This document shows, in pieces, positions 48,981 through 57,447 of a DNA stretch of 64,000 bases (within the stretch, counting starts at the first letter, position 1; the number at the start of each line of letters is the position of its first letter). Below the pieces are notes generated by a model that was given only the letters and a program-made list of their open reading frames with translations, did not search any database and had not been told where the DNA came from. This DNA is from Planctomycetota bacterium (GTDB lineage: Bacteria > Planctomycetota > MHYJ01 > JACQXL01 > JACQZI01), in assembly GCA_016207825.1 (NCBI GenBank), contig JACQZI010000017.1:33994-97993 (forward strand). The letters are read 5' to 3'. The translations under genes and the position numbers were made by a program.

Positions 48981-51452
48981 TTAATTTCCAGCCACACTCC
49001 AATATCTCCCGCCCGGCCCGGTTATTGTTGTCGGGTCGTCTCCCGGCCAGCGCAGAATAATTTTATCAATATCACTGCCCGGATCTATCGCGTAAACTAT
49101 CCCAAGTTCATTAATAATAAACACCCTCGTTCCGGTTTTTCCGTATTCAGCCGGATAAGCCACGAAGGCAAATTTATACTGGTTAGAGTGTTTATATCCA
49201 TCCTCATCCGGGTCTTGCTGGTACAATTTGCCTTCTGTATCATATTTCATCGCTTCAAATAAGTACCCGGCTTTAGGCACAAATTGGGGGATTTCCACAA
49301 TCTTCCTGTTGCCAGCCTTGCCTCTTTTACCTTTCATATAAGGCGTCCCATCGGCTCTTGCCAAATCAATGCTGATAAAAGCGGAAGGGGATTCATCATC
49401 TTCCCGGCACATACGGTATAAACAGGAAACGTCCTTGGTCCAATAATCCTGAATATCATTCCCGTCAACATCCATCATCCGCCAGGTTACCTCAGCCGCC
49501 ATCATTGTTTTAAGAGACGCAATTGCCGTTGTTTCATTGGCTACCTGCCTTGAAGAAAGCAGGTTTGGAATAGCGATAGCGGCAATTATCGCCATTCCGG
49601 CAACAGAGACAGGTTCAATTCCTATACCGGAGCGGACCTCGATTTTGATTCCATCGTTATCGCTGGAGCAAGCCAATATTACCTGCCCCAGGTAACGGGC
49701 GATTGTCTCGCCGGTAGGGAATTTATTGAAGTCTACAAATTCGGGCCATTTCCCCCTCGCCAGTTTTTTAAAGATATCCTGAAAATTCTGGCCGACCGAA
49801 AATATACTGTCATAATACGGCCTAAAAAAACGAGCGGCATCTATATACATAAGCGCCCGGCTTGCCGGATTGATGTTTTTCGCCAAATACTCGAATGCCT
49901 CGTTCTTATCAATGGAGTTAAACCCCTGTTCCATCCGCATAATCAGCCTTTTTATCGGGTGCATTGAACCCGACGCAAAAACAATATTATCTTTAATAAA
50001 ATATATGACCGTTTTGTTAAATCCCTGTATCTCATCCAACTCATCCAACAAACCATGGTAGCGATTCGCCAGTGGCATTTTAACGGTTTCGAAACGCAGG
50101 TAATTTATTTTTGTCCCGTGGAAAGTAATTTCCTCCAAAGAACCATTCAAGTTATTTGCTAAAGACCTGGCGCATTGCTCAAACTTGCCTTTGTCTTTTA
50201 ATTCCGCAATGAAAACGCCATCGGGCAGCAATCCACCGCCTTCAGGGAATATCCCATAAGAAATCATTTCACTGCCGAAATTGGCAAGGAAATCATCCGC
50301 CATGGAAAAACCGACTTTTTTATTCAATTCTGCCAGGAAGCCATCTACCTTACCGGAAATCGGAGGGAGAACCTTGCAAATATTAACGAGTTCACTCCAA
50401 GTTTCTTTCAGGTCAATATTTACACGGGAATAGGAAACCGCATCGGCGGGGATATACTTGGATAATTTATCGGTCTTTGGACTTAACGACAAAATCTTAG
50501 GTAACCCCTTGAGAGTCCCGCTTGTTGCGATAAAGACATTTTCCTTTATCATCCCATCCGGTAAAAACTCCATTGAACCTCCAAGCGCATCCATATTATA
50601 AACGCCCAAACCGTCCATAGCCTTTCTAATACCTTCGGGGACAAGCACGTTATATCTTTTAATGATTTCTTTTATATTGCAATAAACGAATAAATCCTCA
50701 TTACCGCCGTTTACTTTGCCGTGAACCCTGGAAAAAAGCGCGTCTGCGCTCAAGCCATTTGCTTGTTTTTCCACGTAGCATGTAATAATTTTCTCCAATC
50801 TCTCTTTTTGCGAGGTTACCACCAAAAGAGTATCCAGAAAAGCATAATGCATCAGGCTCCATCTATCTCCGAAAGAAGTCACTTCAATCTCTTTAATCTT
50901 CGAGACTTCTTCTTTTATATCCGCATCGCCTTCTTTTGCTTTTTTCTGGATATGCTTGATCGCATCAATCATTTTATCCTTATACTGACCGGCATTAATC
51001 GAAAAAACGACATCCGGCATGCCGGGATTAATCGGGGATGGAATATCAATTATAGCAATCGCCGCCTGGGAATGGAAAAGATTTATAGCGTTTTCAATAG
51101 TTAATCCGGTTGCATCTTGAAATTTATTTTTAGCCTCATCCAATTTTTCCTTCACTGGACCCTTATTAAGCATATCCATAAACGGCTTAACGGCAAACTG
51201 CACTTCTTCATCTTTCCACAAAGCATAGAGATTGGTATTCTTGAACCGCTCCCGCATCAATGAAACATCAGGGAAAGAAATAATGAAAAGAGTGTTATTA
51301 GGCAGATATTTTTCAATGGCTAAGTCGGGATTATTTCTGGCAGGGGTTCCCGCCGAATAGCCGGAACGGACAGTATACATAACTGCCGCAAAACCAACAG
51401 CAATAAGCACAACGATGATGAGTATCAATAAAGCACTTCCTTGCCTTTTCAT
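48981..51452 (-). CDS. DUF3352-type protein fused to a pilin-like C-terminal domain
   Basis: About 823 residues. The start at 51452 was chosen because GGAGG lies eight bases before it (TTG at 51467 and ATG at 51458 are in frame). An N-terminal membrane helix (ALLILIIVVLIAVGFAAVMY) is followed by a large periplasmic region of the DUF3352 kind (LFIISFPDVSLMRERF and later repeats). The last ~210 residues begin with MAIIAAIAIPNLLSSRQ and continue in parallel with the prepilin at 26188 (TTAIASLKTMMAAEVTWR, IQDYWTKDVSCLYRM, PAEYGKTGTRVFIINELG). The pilin-like helix is internal and lacks a prepilin leader. Confidence 0.8.
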   Translation of the reverse strand: MKRQGSALLILIIVVLIAVGFAAVMYTVRSGYSAGTPARNNPDLAIEKYLPNNTLFIISFPDVSLMRERFKNTNLYALWKDEEVQFAVKPFMDMLNKGPVKEKLDEAKNKFQDATGLTIENAINLFHSQAAIAIIDIPSPINPGMPDVVFSINAGQYKDKMIDAIKHIQKKAKEGDADIKEEVSKIKEIEVTSFGDRWSLMHYAFLDTLLVVTSQKERLEKIITCYVEKQANGLSADALFSRVHGKVNGGNEDLFVYCNIKEIIKRYNVLVPEGIRKAMDGLGVYNMDALGGSMEFLPDGMIKENVFIATSGTLKGLPKILSLSPKTDKLSKYIPADAVSYSRVNIDLKETWSELVNICKVLPPISGKVDGFLAELNKKVGFSMADDFLANFGSEMISYGIFPEGGGLLPDGVFIAELKDKGKFEQCARSLANNLNGSLEEITFHGTKINYLRFETVKMPLANRYHGLLDELDEIQGFNKTVIYFIKDNIVFASGSMHPIKRLIMRMEQGFNSIDKNEAFEYLAKNINPASRALMYIDAARFFRPYYDSIFSVGQNFQDIFKKLARGKWPEFVDFNKFPTGETIARYLGQVILACSSDNDGIKIEVRSGIGIEPVSVAGMAIIAAIAIPNLLSSRQVANETTAIASLKTMMAAEVTWRMMDVDGNDIQDYWTKDVSCLYRMCREDDESPSAFISIDLARADGTPYMKGKRGKAGNRKIVEIPQFVPKAGYLFEAMKYDTEGKLYQQDPDEDGYKHSNQYKFAFVAYPAEYGKTGTRVFIINELGIVYAIDPGSDIDKIILRWPGDDPTTITGPGGRYWSVAGN

Positions 51453-51489
51453 AACCATATCCTCCAATATAAGCGACTAATTAAATTAT

Positions 51490-51519
51490 TATCTAACTAA
51501 ATAACCGTGCTTGTGTCAA
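51490..51519 (-). promoter_or_regulatory. Promoter of the DUF3352-pilin fusion gene
   Basis: On the minus strand TTGACA (51519-51514), 18 bases, TAGATA (51495-51490). Confidence 0.4.
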
Positions 51520-51544
51520 GAATTACCCACGCCTCCTATCTTGC

Positions 51545-52699
51545 TTAACCGCGTGGTTTTATAGTTTCATGATGAACTATATACTGCCGTAATTGTTTTA
51601 TATTTACCTCTGCGCCGAGTCCGGCATTGGTTGGTATCTTAATGGTCCCATCAGATTGAAGGGCAATTGGAGGGCTAATAATATCTTTTTCATAAAACCT
51701 GGCGCTGGCCGAAATATCCGGCGGTAATGTAAAACCGGGAAGGCTGGCTAACGCAATATTATGCAATCTGCCGATACCGCTCTCCAAAAGCCCGCCGCAC
51801 CAGACCGGGATTTTATTTTTACGACAGAAATCATGGATTTTAATCGCTTCTATCGGACCGCCGACTCTCGCCTGCTTGATATTGATAATTCTACAACTTT
51901 TTAATTTAATCGCCTGCTCGGCATCGTGATACGATTTAATACTTTCGTCCAGGCATATCGGGGTTTGAAGTTCCCTCTGCAATTCTGCATGATCAACTAT
52001 ATCGTTATAAAAAAGAGGCTGTTCTATCATCAAGAGATTATATTTATCCAGTTTCTTCAATAATTTCCGGTCAGATAATTTATAAGCTCCATTAGCGTCA
52101 ACAGCCAGTAGTATCTTAGGAAATCGTTTTCGGATGGCAGGAATGATATTCACATCCCAACCAGGTTTTATTTTAACTTTAATACGCTTATAACCTTGGG
52201 TTAAGGCGTTTTCAACCCGTTTAATTAATTCGTTAGCGCTATCCTGTATCCCTAAACTAATTCCGGATGGTATATATTTACGAATCCCGCCCTCCAATGT
52301 TCTGTTAGAGGAGCCAATGGCCGATTCGCCATATAATTTAGCCAGCGGCATTTTCCGTTTCCGGGCAATCAGGTCGTACAAAGCCATAATCACACCCGCC
52401 TTTGCCATATTATGCCCGCGGATATAGCTGAAAACAGATGTCAGATTTCCGATGTCAGAATAAACTTTGCCTAAAATTATCGGGGCAAGAAAATCCTTGA
52501 TAATATATTTAGCCGTAGTTACGGTTTCGGATGAATAATACGGCTGAGCCGATGCTGGACATTCTCCCCATCCGACTAAATCACCGCCGGTAACTTTAAT
52601 AATCAAAGTTTCCTGGTGATAGACCCTGCCAAAACTTGTTTCGAAATGGGAAGCCAAAGGCATTTTCAAGTGAGACATGTCTATTCTGTCTATTTGCAT
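51545..52699 (-). CDS. Enolase-superfamily enzyme, o-succinylbenzoate synthase/N-acylamino acid racemase type
   Basis: 384 residues of the muconate-lactonizing subgroup. After the capping domain (SFGRVYHQETLIIKV, GWGECPASAQPYYSSET) come the catalytic residues: KxK in RIKVKIKPGWD, metal ligands in LAVDANGAY, MIEQPL and CLDESIKS, and the second Lys in IINIKQARVGGP. This set is that of MenC/NSAR. No menaquinone genes are nearby, so N-succinyl-amino acid racemisation is as likely as OSB synthesis. It is the last gene of the tRNA-archease-rtcB run; the gap to yraN is 2 bases. Confidence 0.82.
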   Translation of the reverse strand: MQIDRIDMSHLKMPLASHFETSFGRVYHQETLIIKVTGGDLVGWGECPASAQPYYSSETVTTAKYIIKDFLAPIILGKVYSDIGNLTSVFSYIRGHNMAKAGVIMALYDLIARKRKMPLAKLYGESAIGSSNRTLEGGIRKYIPSGISLGIQDSANELIKRVENALTQGYKRIKVKIKPGWDVNIIPAIRKRFPKILLAVDANGAYKLSDRKLLKKLDKYNLLMIEQPLFYNDIVDHAELQRELQTPICLDESIKSYHDAEQAIKLKSCRIINIKQARVGGPIEAIKIHDFCRKNKIPVWCGGLLESGIGRLHNIALASLPGFTLPPDISASARFYEKDIISPPIALQSDGTIKIPTNAGLGAEVNIKQLRQYIVHHETIKPRG

Positions 52700-52701
52700 A
52701 T

Positions 52702-53082
52702 TTATCCCCTGCTAAAAGCGTTTTTAATCAGGTGTATTTCTATAGCACCGATTACCGGCTCTTTTAAAGTAATCGCCACGACATCAAAACGGCAAGGCGT
52801 TTCCGGTGAGATTTTCTTGCGCATAAGATAATAACGAGCCGTATTGATAATCTGCTTTTGTTTGTGTTTGATAACGGATTCTTCCGGAATGCCAAATTCA
52901 TCACTGCTTCTCGTTTTTACTTCCACAAAACAAATGGTTTTCTCGTTATAACCAATAATATCAATTTCACCCAATTTAGTGCGGAAATTCCGTTCGATAA
53001 TCCTATAGCCGTTTTTCTTCAGGTGTTTCAGCGCTAATTCTTCGCCTGTGGCGCCGAGTAATTGCTTATTGTTTTTTGTCAT
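52702..53082 (-). CDS. YraN/UPF0102 family nuclease-fold protein
   Basis: 126 residues with the family's complete pattern: GEELALKHLKKNGYRIIERN, FRTKLGEIDIIGYNEKTICFVEVKTRS. The GEIDII ... FVEVKTR pair is the PD-(D/E)XK nuclease core (Asp, Glu-x-Lys). Members are thought to act on DNA or Holliday-junction-like substrates, but the role is not well established. It overlaps the DUF502 gene upstream by 4 bp. Confidence 0.92.
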   Translation of the reverse strand: MTKNNKQLLGATGEELALKHLKKNGYRIIERNFRTKLGEIDIIGYNEKTICFVEVKTRSSDEFGIPEESVIKHKQKQIINTARYYLMRKKISPETPCRFDVVAITLKEPVIGAIEIHLIKNAFSRG

Positions 53083-53786
53083 AGTTTATTCTCAGTCACC
53101 GATTTTTCCGAGGGAGACTGCAACGGCTTTAACTGGTTCGGCGGGATAAGCAACCCGCCGGAAATAAGTATCCGTATCGCTTCATCTACAGAGATAGAAA
53201 GAGGAATAACCTGTTCTGACGGAATAAAAGCCGTCCATCCGGTAAATGGAGTAGGCGAAGTCGGCAAAAACACCGTTATTGTCTTTTTCCCCACGGTGTC
53301 ACTGATGTCTTTCAGGCCGTCAGAAGTAATAAAACCTATTTGGTAAATTCCCTGCCTGGGATATTCAACCGCCACTACTTTTTGGAATTTTACTTTCTTG
53401 TCATCAGAAACAAATATATCAGCTATCTGTTTGGCATATGGATATATGGAATTTATTACCGGAAACCGTGACAGGATGAATTTCTCGACACCCCTCAAAA
53501 TAGTTCTCCCTAAAAAGGTTGCCATCATATATCCAACGAAAAAAATGACTATTATTGCCAGAGGAAAACCGACCAAGGCAATCATTACCGCATTATTCAT
53601 CACATTATCCATCGGAATCCCAAAAATAAAACAAACCAATAACAAAACGCCGCGGCCTAAAGGTTGCGCGATATAATAATACATAAACCTAAAAGCCAAT
53701 ACTATGACAAAAATAGTAATCATGGTCGGCAAAAGCGCCCCAAGACCGGTTATAAACATGTTTTTCTTTTCCTTGATATCTGCCAT
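53079..53786 (-). CDS. DUF502 family membrane protein
   Basis: 235 residues with two or three N-terminal transmembrane helices (FITGLGALLPTMITIFVIVLAF, NAVMIALVGFPLAIIVIFFVGYMMATFLG), then the conserved soluble block FPVINSIYPYAKQIADIF, VVAVEYPRQGIYQIGFITSDG and VFLPTSPTPFTGWTAFIPSEQ. These blocks define DUF502. The function is unknown. It lies 12 bases after rtcB. Confidence 0.9.
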   Translation of the reverse strand: MADIKEKKNMFITGLGALLPTMITIFVIVLAFRFMYYYIAQPLGRGVLLLVCFIFGIPMDNVMNNAVMIALVGFPLAIIVIFFVGYMMATFLGRTILRGVEKFILSRFPVINSIYPYAKQIADIFVSDDKKVKFQKVVAVEYPRQGIYQIGFITSDGLKDISDTVGKKTITVFLPTSPTPFTGWTAFIPSEQVIPLSISVDEAIRILISGGLLIPPNQLKPLQSPSEKSVTENKL

Positions 53787-53798
53787 TTTATTCCCTTC

Positions 53799-55238
53799 CT
53801 ATCCTTTTATTACTCCTAATGGTTTAAACTTTGCTACTTTTTTGCTTATTCCGGTTTCATCCATCACGCGAACCACATCAGTCACATTTTTATACGCCTG
53901 GGGCATTTCTTCTGCCAGCCCTCCGCGGCTTTTACTCATCACAAACACACCCAAAGATTCCAACTCCTTAAAAAGATCATGGTTTTTCATCTGCTTAATC
54001 ATCTGGGAACGGCTGGCGACCCTGCCTGCCCCATGACAGGCGCTGCCGAAAGTCTGCTTCATAGCTTCTTCCGTTCCGACACATAAATATGAACTACGCC
54101 CCATGTCACCGGGGACTAAAACCGGCTGGCCTACAGAGCGATAAACTTCAGGTACGGAAAGATGCCCCGGAGGAAACGCCCTTGTTGCTCCTTTACGGTG
54201 CACACATACTTCCTGCTTCTTTCCATCTATTTCATGCTTTTCTATCTTGGCAATATTATGAGCCACGTCGTATATTAATTCCATTCCCAATTCCCGCGGA
54301 GAAATACTGAGCGATTTAAGCAACGCCTCCTCAGCCAGCGCCATAATCACCTGGCGGTTTACCCAGGCGTAATTAGCCGCGCAAGCCATGGCAGACAAAT
54401 ATTCCCTGCCCTCTTCGGATTTTAACGGGGCGCAAGCCAACTGGCGGTCAGGCAAACTTATTCCATATTTCTGGGCAGCTTTAAGAAGCTTCTTCACATA
54501 ATCATCACAAATCTGGTAGCCGAATCCGCGAGAACCGCTGTGAATTGCAATCACTATCTGGCTTAAATCCAAACCTAATATCTTTGCAATATCCGGGCGA
54601 TAAACCTCCTCCACCCTTGCAATTTCAAGGAAATGGTTACCGGAACCTAATGTTCCCACCTGAACCAAGCCGCGCTTTATGGCATCACTGCTGACTATTG
54701 AAGGTTCGGCAAATTCTATTCTGCCTTCGTCTTCCGTATGCTCCAAATCTTCAGCTTCACCATAACCTTTTTCCACAGCCCAACGAGAGCCCTTAATCAA
54801 TAACTGTTTTTCATCCTGCGGTGATAATTTAGGAATGGCACCTTCTGAACCAACGCCGGAAGGAATGGCATTATACAAATCTCTGACTATCTCCTTGATT
54901 TTGGATTGCACATCATCTACGGTAAGATTAGTCCGCATTAAGCGAACTCCGCAGTTTATATCATAACCCACTCCGCCCGGAGAGATAATGCCTTTTTCCA
55001 TATCAAAAGCCGCCACGCCGCCAATGGGAAACCCGTAACCCCAATGGATATCAGGCATAGCCAATGAATATTTAATAATACCAGGCAGGCAGGCAACATT
55101 AACAACCTGTTCAAGGCTTTTATCCTCCTTGATTTTCTCCATCAATTTCGCGCTGGCGTAAACTCTGCCCGGGACATTCATCCGGCCTTCAGGCGGAATT
55201 TCCCAAAGGTTATCGTTTATTCTATTTACCGTTATCAT
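53799..55238 (-). CDS. rtcB: RtcB RNA ligase
   Basis: 479 residues. RtcB joins RNA 2',3'-cyclic phosphate ends to 5'-OH ends with GTP and Mn2+. Seen are the Asp/Cys metal site (GGVGYDINCGVRLMRTNL), the His ligands (LGSGNHFLEIARVEEV, IAIHSGSRGFGYQ, YDVAHNIAKIE), and the nucleophile His in GSACHGAGRVASRS. Length and order fit the archaeal/bacterial long form. Archease is encoded six bases upstream, a common pairing, and a tRNA gene precedes that. Confidence 0.95.
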   Translation of the reverse strand: MITVNRINDNLWEIPPEGRMNVPGRVYASAKLMEKIKEDKSLEQVVNVACLPGIIKYSLAMPDIHWGYGFPIGGVAAFDMEKGIISPGGVGYDINCGVRLMRTNLTVDDVQSKIKEIVRDLYNAIPSGVGSEGAIPKLSPQDEKQLLIKGSRWAVEKGYGEAEDLEHTEDEGRIEFAEPSIVSSDAIKRGLVQVGTLGSGNHFLEIARVEEVYRPDIAKILGLDLSQIVIAIHSGSRGFGYQICDDYVKKLLKAAQKYGISLPDRQLACAPLKSEEGREYLSAMACAANYAWVNRQVIMALAEEALLKSLSISPRELGMELIYDVAHNIAKIEKHEIDGKKQEVCVHRKGATRAFPPGHLSVPEVYRSVGQPVLVPGDMGRSSYLCVGTEEAMKQTFGSACHGAGRVASRSQMIKQMKNHDLFKELESLGVFVMSKSRGGLAEEMPQAYKNVTDVVRVMDETGISKKVAKFKPLGVIKG

Positions 55239-55244
55239 TATTCG

Positions 55245-55664
55245 CTAAACATCAAATATTATTTCGGCCTGCCATCCGCCATTTGTTTCTTTTACAGAAA
55301 GATTATGAAAAGTTACCGCCTTAATTTCCTTTTGGATAACATGCTTACCAGGATTAAAATCCTCACCTTTTATTATAGCCTTAAGCTGCCGGTTATCTAT
55401 GGATTCTATCGCAAAAGCACTTAATAATCGTTTATTAACGGTATACTCTTTTAATAAGCGGCTTAACCAATAATTCATTAACTCCTCTATATTATCCGCA
55501 GTTATTGTTATTTCTTCCTGGATTAACGGTTTTATTTGCTTAATAGACGTCATGACATCAAACAATGCAAAACCGGCATTATCAAAAAGTTCGGCAAGAG
55601 TTTTCCCTCTAACCCGAATGCCTATATCCGCAGTGTGAGGAATAAATTCATAGAAAGACTTCAT
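55245..55664 (-). CDS. Archease
   Basis: 139 residues with the family pattern HTADIGIRVRGKTLAELFDNAGFALFDVMT, MNYWLSRLLKEY and VTFHNLSVKET, including the metal-binding Asp at the start. Archease speeds the guanylylation of RtcB and allows many turnovers. It sits between a tRNA-Leu gene and rtcB on the same strand. Confidence 0.93.
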   Translation of the reverse strand: MKSFYEFIPHTADIGIRVRGKTLAELFDNAGFALFDVMTSIKQIKPLIQEEITITADNIEELMNYWLSRLLKEYTVNKRLLSAFAIESIDNRQLKAIIKGEDFNPGKHVIQKEIKAVTFHNLSVKETNGGWQAEIIFDV

Positions 55665-55674
55665 ATAAATGGAT

Positions 55675-55720
55675 CGCCCAGCTCCGCATCCTGAACGCGT
55701 TCGGGGTGCGGGGCTGGGCG
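55675..55720. repeat. Long inverted repeat reaching into the tRNA-Leu 3' end
   Basis: Two 21-base arms (CGCCCAGCTCCGCATCCTGA... and its partner) around the 4-base loop CGCG. All 21 positions pair on the plus strand if G-U is allowed. On the tRNA strand three positions mismatch. The right arm contains the 3' acceptor strand of the tRNA (55716-55720), so the trailer carries a copy that can pair with the tRNA end. Confidence 0.7.
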
Positions 55721-55797
55721 AGGAGGGAGTTGAACCCTCACCCCCTTGCGAGGAGAGGATTTTAAGTCCTCAGCGTCTGCCATTCCGCCACTCGCCC
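55715..55797 (-). tRNA. tRNA-Leu (anticodon UAA)
   Basis: 83 nt. Acceptor stem GGGCGAG/CTCGCCC, D arm with GCGG...CGC, anticodon stem GAGGA/TCCTC around CTTAAAA (anticodon TAA), a long variable arm as in class II tRNAs, T arm GAGGG-TTCAACT-CCCTC, discriminator A. CCA is not encoded. Confidence 0.92.
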
Positions 55798-55814
55798 CGT
55801 TAGAGAAAAATGAT

Positions 55815-55842
55815 ATTATAGATTATTTGACTTCAAAAGCAA
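55815..55842 (-). promoter_or_regulatory. Promoter of tRNA-Leu and probably of the archease-rtcB run
   Basis: On the minus strand TTGCTT (55842-55837), 16 bases, TATAAT (55820-55815). It is divergent from the promoter at 55853-55882. Confidence 0.6.
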
Positions 55843-55852
55843 GAATTTTTGC

Positions 55853-55882
55853 TTGACTCAAATAGATTGTTTTTAGTATATT
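55853..55882 (+). promoter_or_regulatory. Leaderless promoter of the AmmeMemoRadiSam unit
   Basis: TTGACT (55853-55858), 18 bases, TATATT (55877-55882). The ATG follows six bases later at 55889. Confidence 0.6.
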
Positions 55883-55888
55883 AAATAT

Positions 55889-57436
55889 ATGAGAGTTTTA
55901 AAACCAGGATTTATGGTTTTGGCATCCTTTTTGGCGTTAATCGGCTTAGCTTGCCCCAAGAATGAACAAATACTTACCGAACAACCAGAATTAACACCTG
56001 ACAGTTTTACAAAAAATAAGGAGGTAACAGGAAACATGATACATCATTTTACTTTAAGCGAAGGATGGGTACCGTCAAATAAAACAACTCTGCAAAAAAC
56101 CATCAAGGAGCTCTTGGAAAAGACTGAAATTAAAAACGAGGATATCTTCAAACAAGAAAAAACACGCGGATTGATAGCTCCCCACGCCGGCTATCGCTTT
56201 TCCGCCCAGTGCGCGGCATACGCTTATAAAACACTGGAAGGAAAATCCTACAAAAGAGTATTCGTGCTTGGACCTAATCACCATGTCCGCGGATTAAAAG
56301 GAGTTTCAGTATCCAAATCAACTCATTACGAAACACCTCTCGGAGAAGTTCCTGTTGACACACAAGCTTGCAAAGAGCTGTTGCAAAACAAGCATTTTAG
56401 CCACGTGGCGGAAACAGAAGAAGGCGAGCATTCAGTGGAAATCCAAATACCGTTTTTGCAGACACTTCTTAATGAATTTAAACTTATACCGATTGTGGTA
56501 GGCGAGCTAAGTTTAAAAGAAATGCAGCAAGTAGCGGAAACCATCCAAGCTTATGTTGATGATGAAACACTGGTCGTTGCCAGTTCTGATTTCATGCATT
56601 ACGGCGAAGGTTTTGGTTACAGCCCTTTTACCGATAACCTCCGGGAAAATATCTACAAAACGGACCTTGAAGCAATCCAGCACATTACCACATTAGATAT
56701 ATCATCCTTCCAACAATACCTGAATAAAACGGAAAATACTATTTGCGGAAGAAACCCCATCACTTTATTAATGGCTATATTACCGGATACAACCGGAATG
56801 TTGCTCCATTATTATACGTCAGGAGATCTCACGAATGATTTCGAAACATCTGTCAGTTATGCCGCAATAACCTTTACCGATTATAAATTGACGGATGACG
56901 AACAGGAAACTCTTTTGCGATTAGCGCGTAAAACGATCCAAACATACCTAAAAAATGGAGAGAAACCGGCGATAGCCCCGGAAAAACTTACTCCTGCATT
57001 AAGCAGGCCAAAAGGGGTTTTTGTCACATTAAAGAAAAAAGATCAGCTGCGGGGCTGCATCGGATGCATCCCGCCAACTAACCAGCTCTACCAAGCGGTC
57101 ATTGATTATGCCATAAATTCAGCTATTAATGATCCCAGGTTCAGGCCGCTGGATTTATCAGAAGAACCGGTGGTTGATATTGAAATCTCCGTATTGAGCT
57201 CGCTCAAAAGAATAAAAGGACCTGATGATATTGTGATTGGAAAACATGGGGTATATTTAATAAAAGGACGAAACGCCGCTATATTTCTCCCTCAAGTCGC
57301 TCCGGAGCAAGGCTGGAACAGGGATACTATGCTGTCAGAATTATCCTTGAAAGCCGGTTTAGATGAAAACGCCTGGCGTGAAAAAGACACTCTTTTTTAT
57401 GTGTTTACCGCACAGGTTTTCGGGGAAAAAGAATAA
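55889..57436 (+). CDS. AmmeMemoRadiSam fusion: Memo domain (system B) + AMMECR1 domain (system A), lipoprotein
   Basis: 515 residues. A signal sequence with the lipobox IGLAC (Cys22) marks it as a lipoprotein. Residues about 85-330 are a Memo-like dioxygenase-fold domain (RGLIAPHAGYRFSA, VFVLGPNHHVRG, HSVEIQIPFLQTLL, VVASSDFMHYGEG), with the His residues of the metal site. Residues about 350-515 are AMMECR1 (GVFVTLKKKDQLRGCIGCI, AINDPRFRPLDLSEEP, VDIEISVLSSLKRI, EQGWNRDTMLSELSLKAG). In other genomes the A and B parts occur with a radical SAM protein, as here 11 bases downstream. The function of the system is not known. Confidence 0.9.
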   Translation: MRVLKPGFMVLASFLALIGLACPKNEQILTEQPELTPDSFTKNKEVTGNMIHHFTLSEGWVPSNKTTLQKTIKELLEKTEIKNEDIFKQEKTRGLIAPHAGYRFSAQCAAYAYKTLEGKSYKRVFVLGPNHHVRGLKGVSVSKSTHYETPLGEVPVDTQACKELLQNKHFSHVAETEEGEHSVEIQIPFLQTLLNEFKLIPIVVGELSLKEMQQVAETIQAYVDDETLVVASSDFMHYGEGFGYSPFTDNLRENIYKTDLEAIQHITTLDISSFQQYLNKTENTICGRNPITLLMAILPDTTGMLLHYYTSGDLTNDFETSVSYAAITFTDYKLTDDEQETLLRLARKTIQTYLKNGEKPAIAPEKLTPALSRPKGVFVTLKKKDQLRGCIGCIPPTNQLYQAVIDYAINSAINDPRFRPLDLSEEPVVDIEISVLSSLKRIKGPDDIVIGKHGVYLIKGRNAAIFLPQVAPEQGWNRDTMLSELSLKAGLDENAWREKDTLFYVFTAQVFGEKE

Positions 57437-57447
57437 GGGTTTTTATT

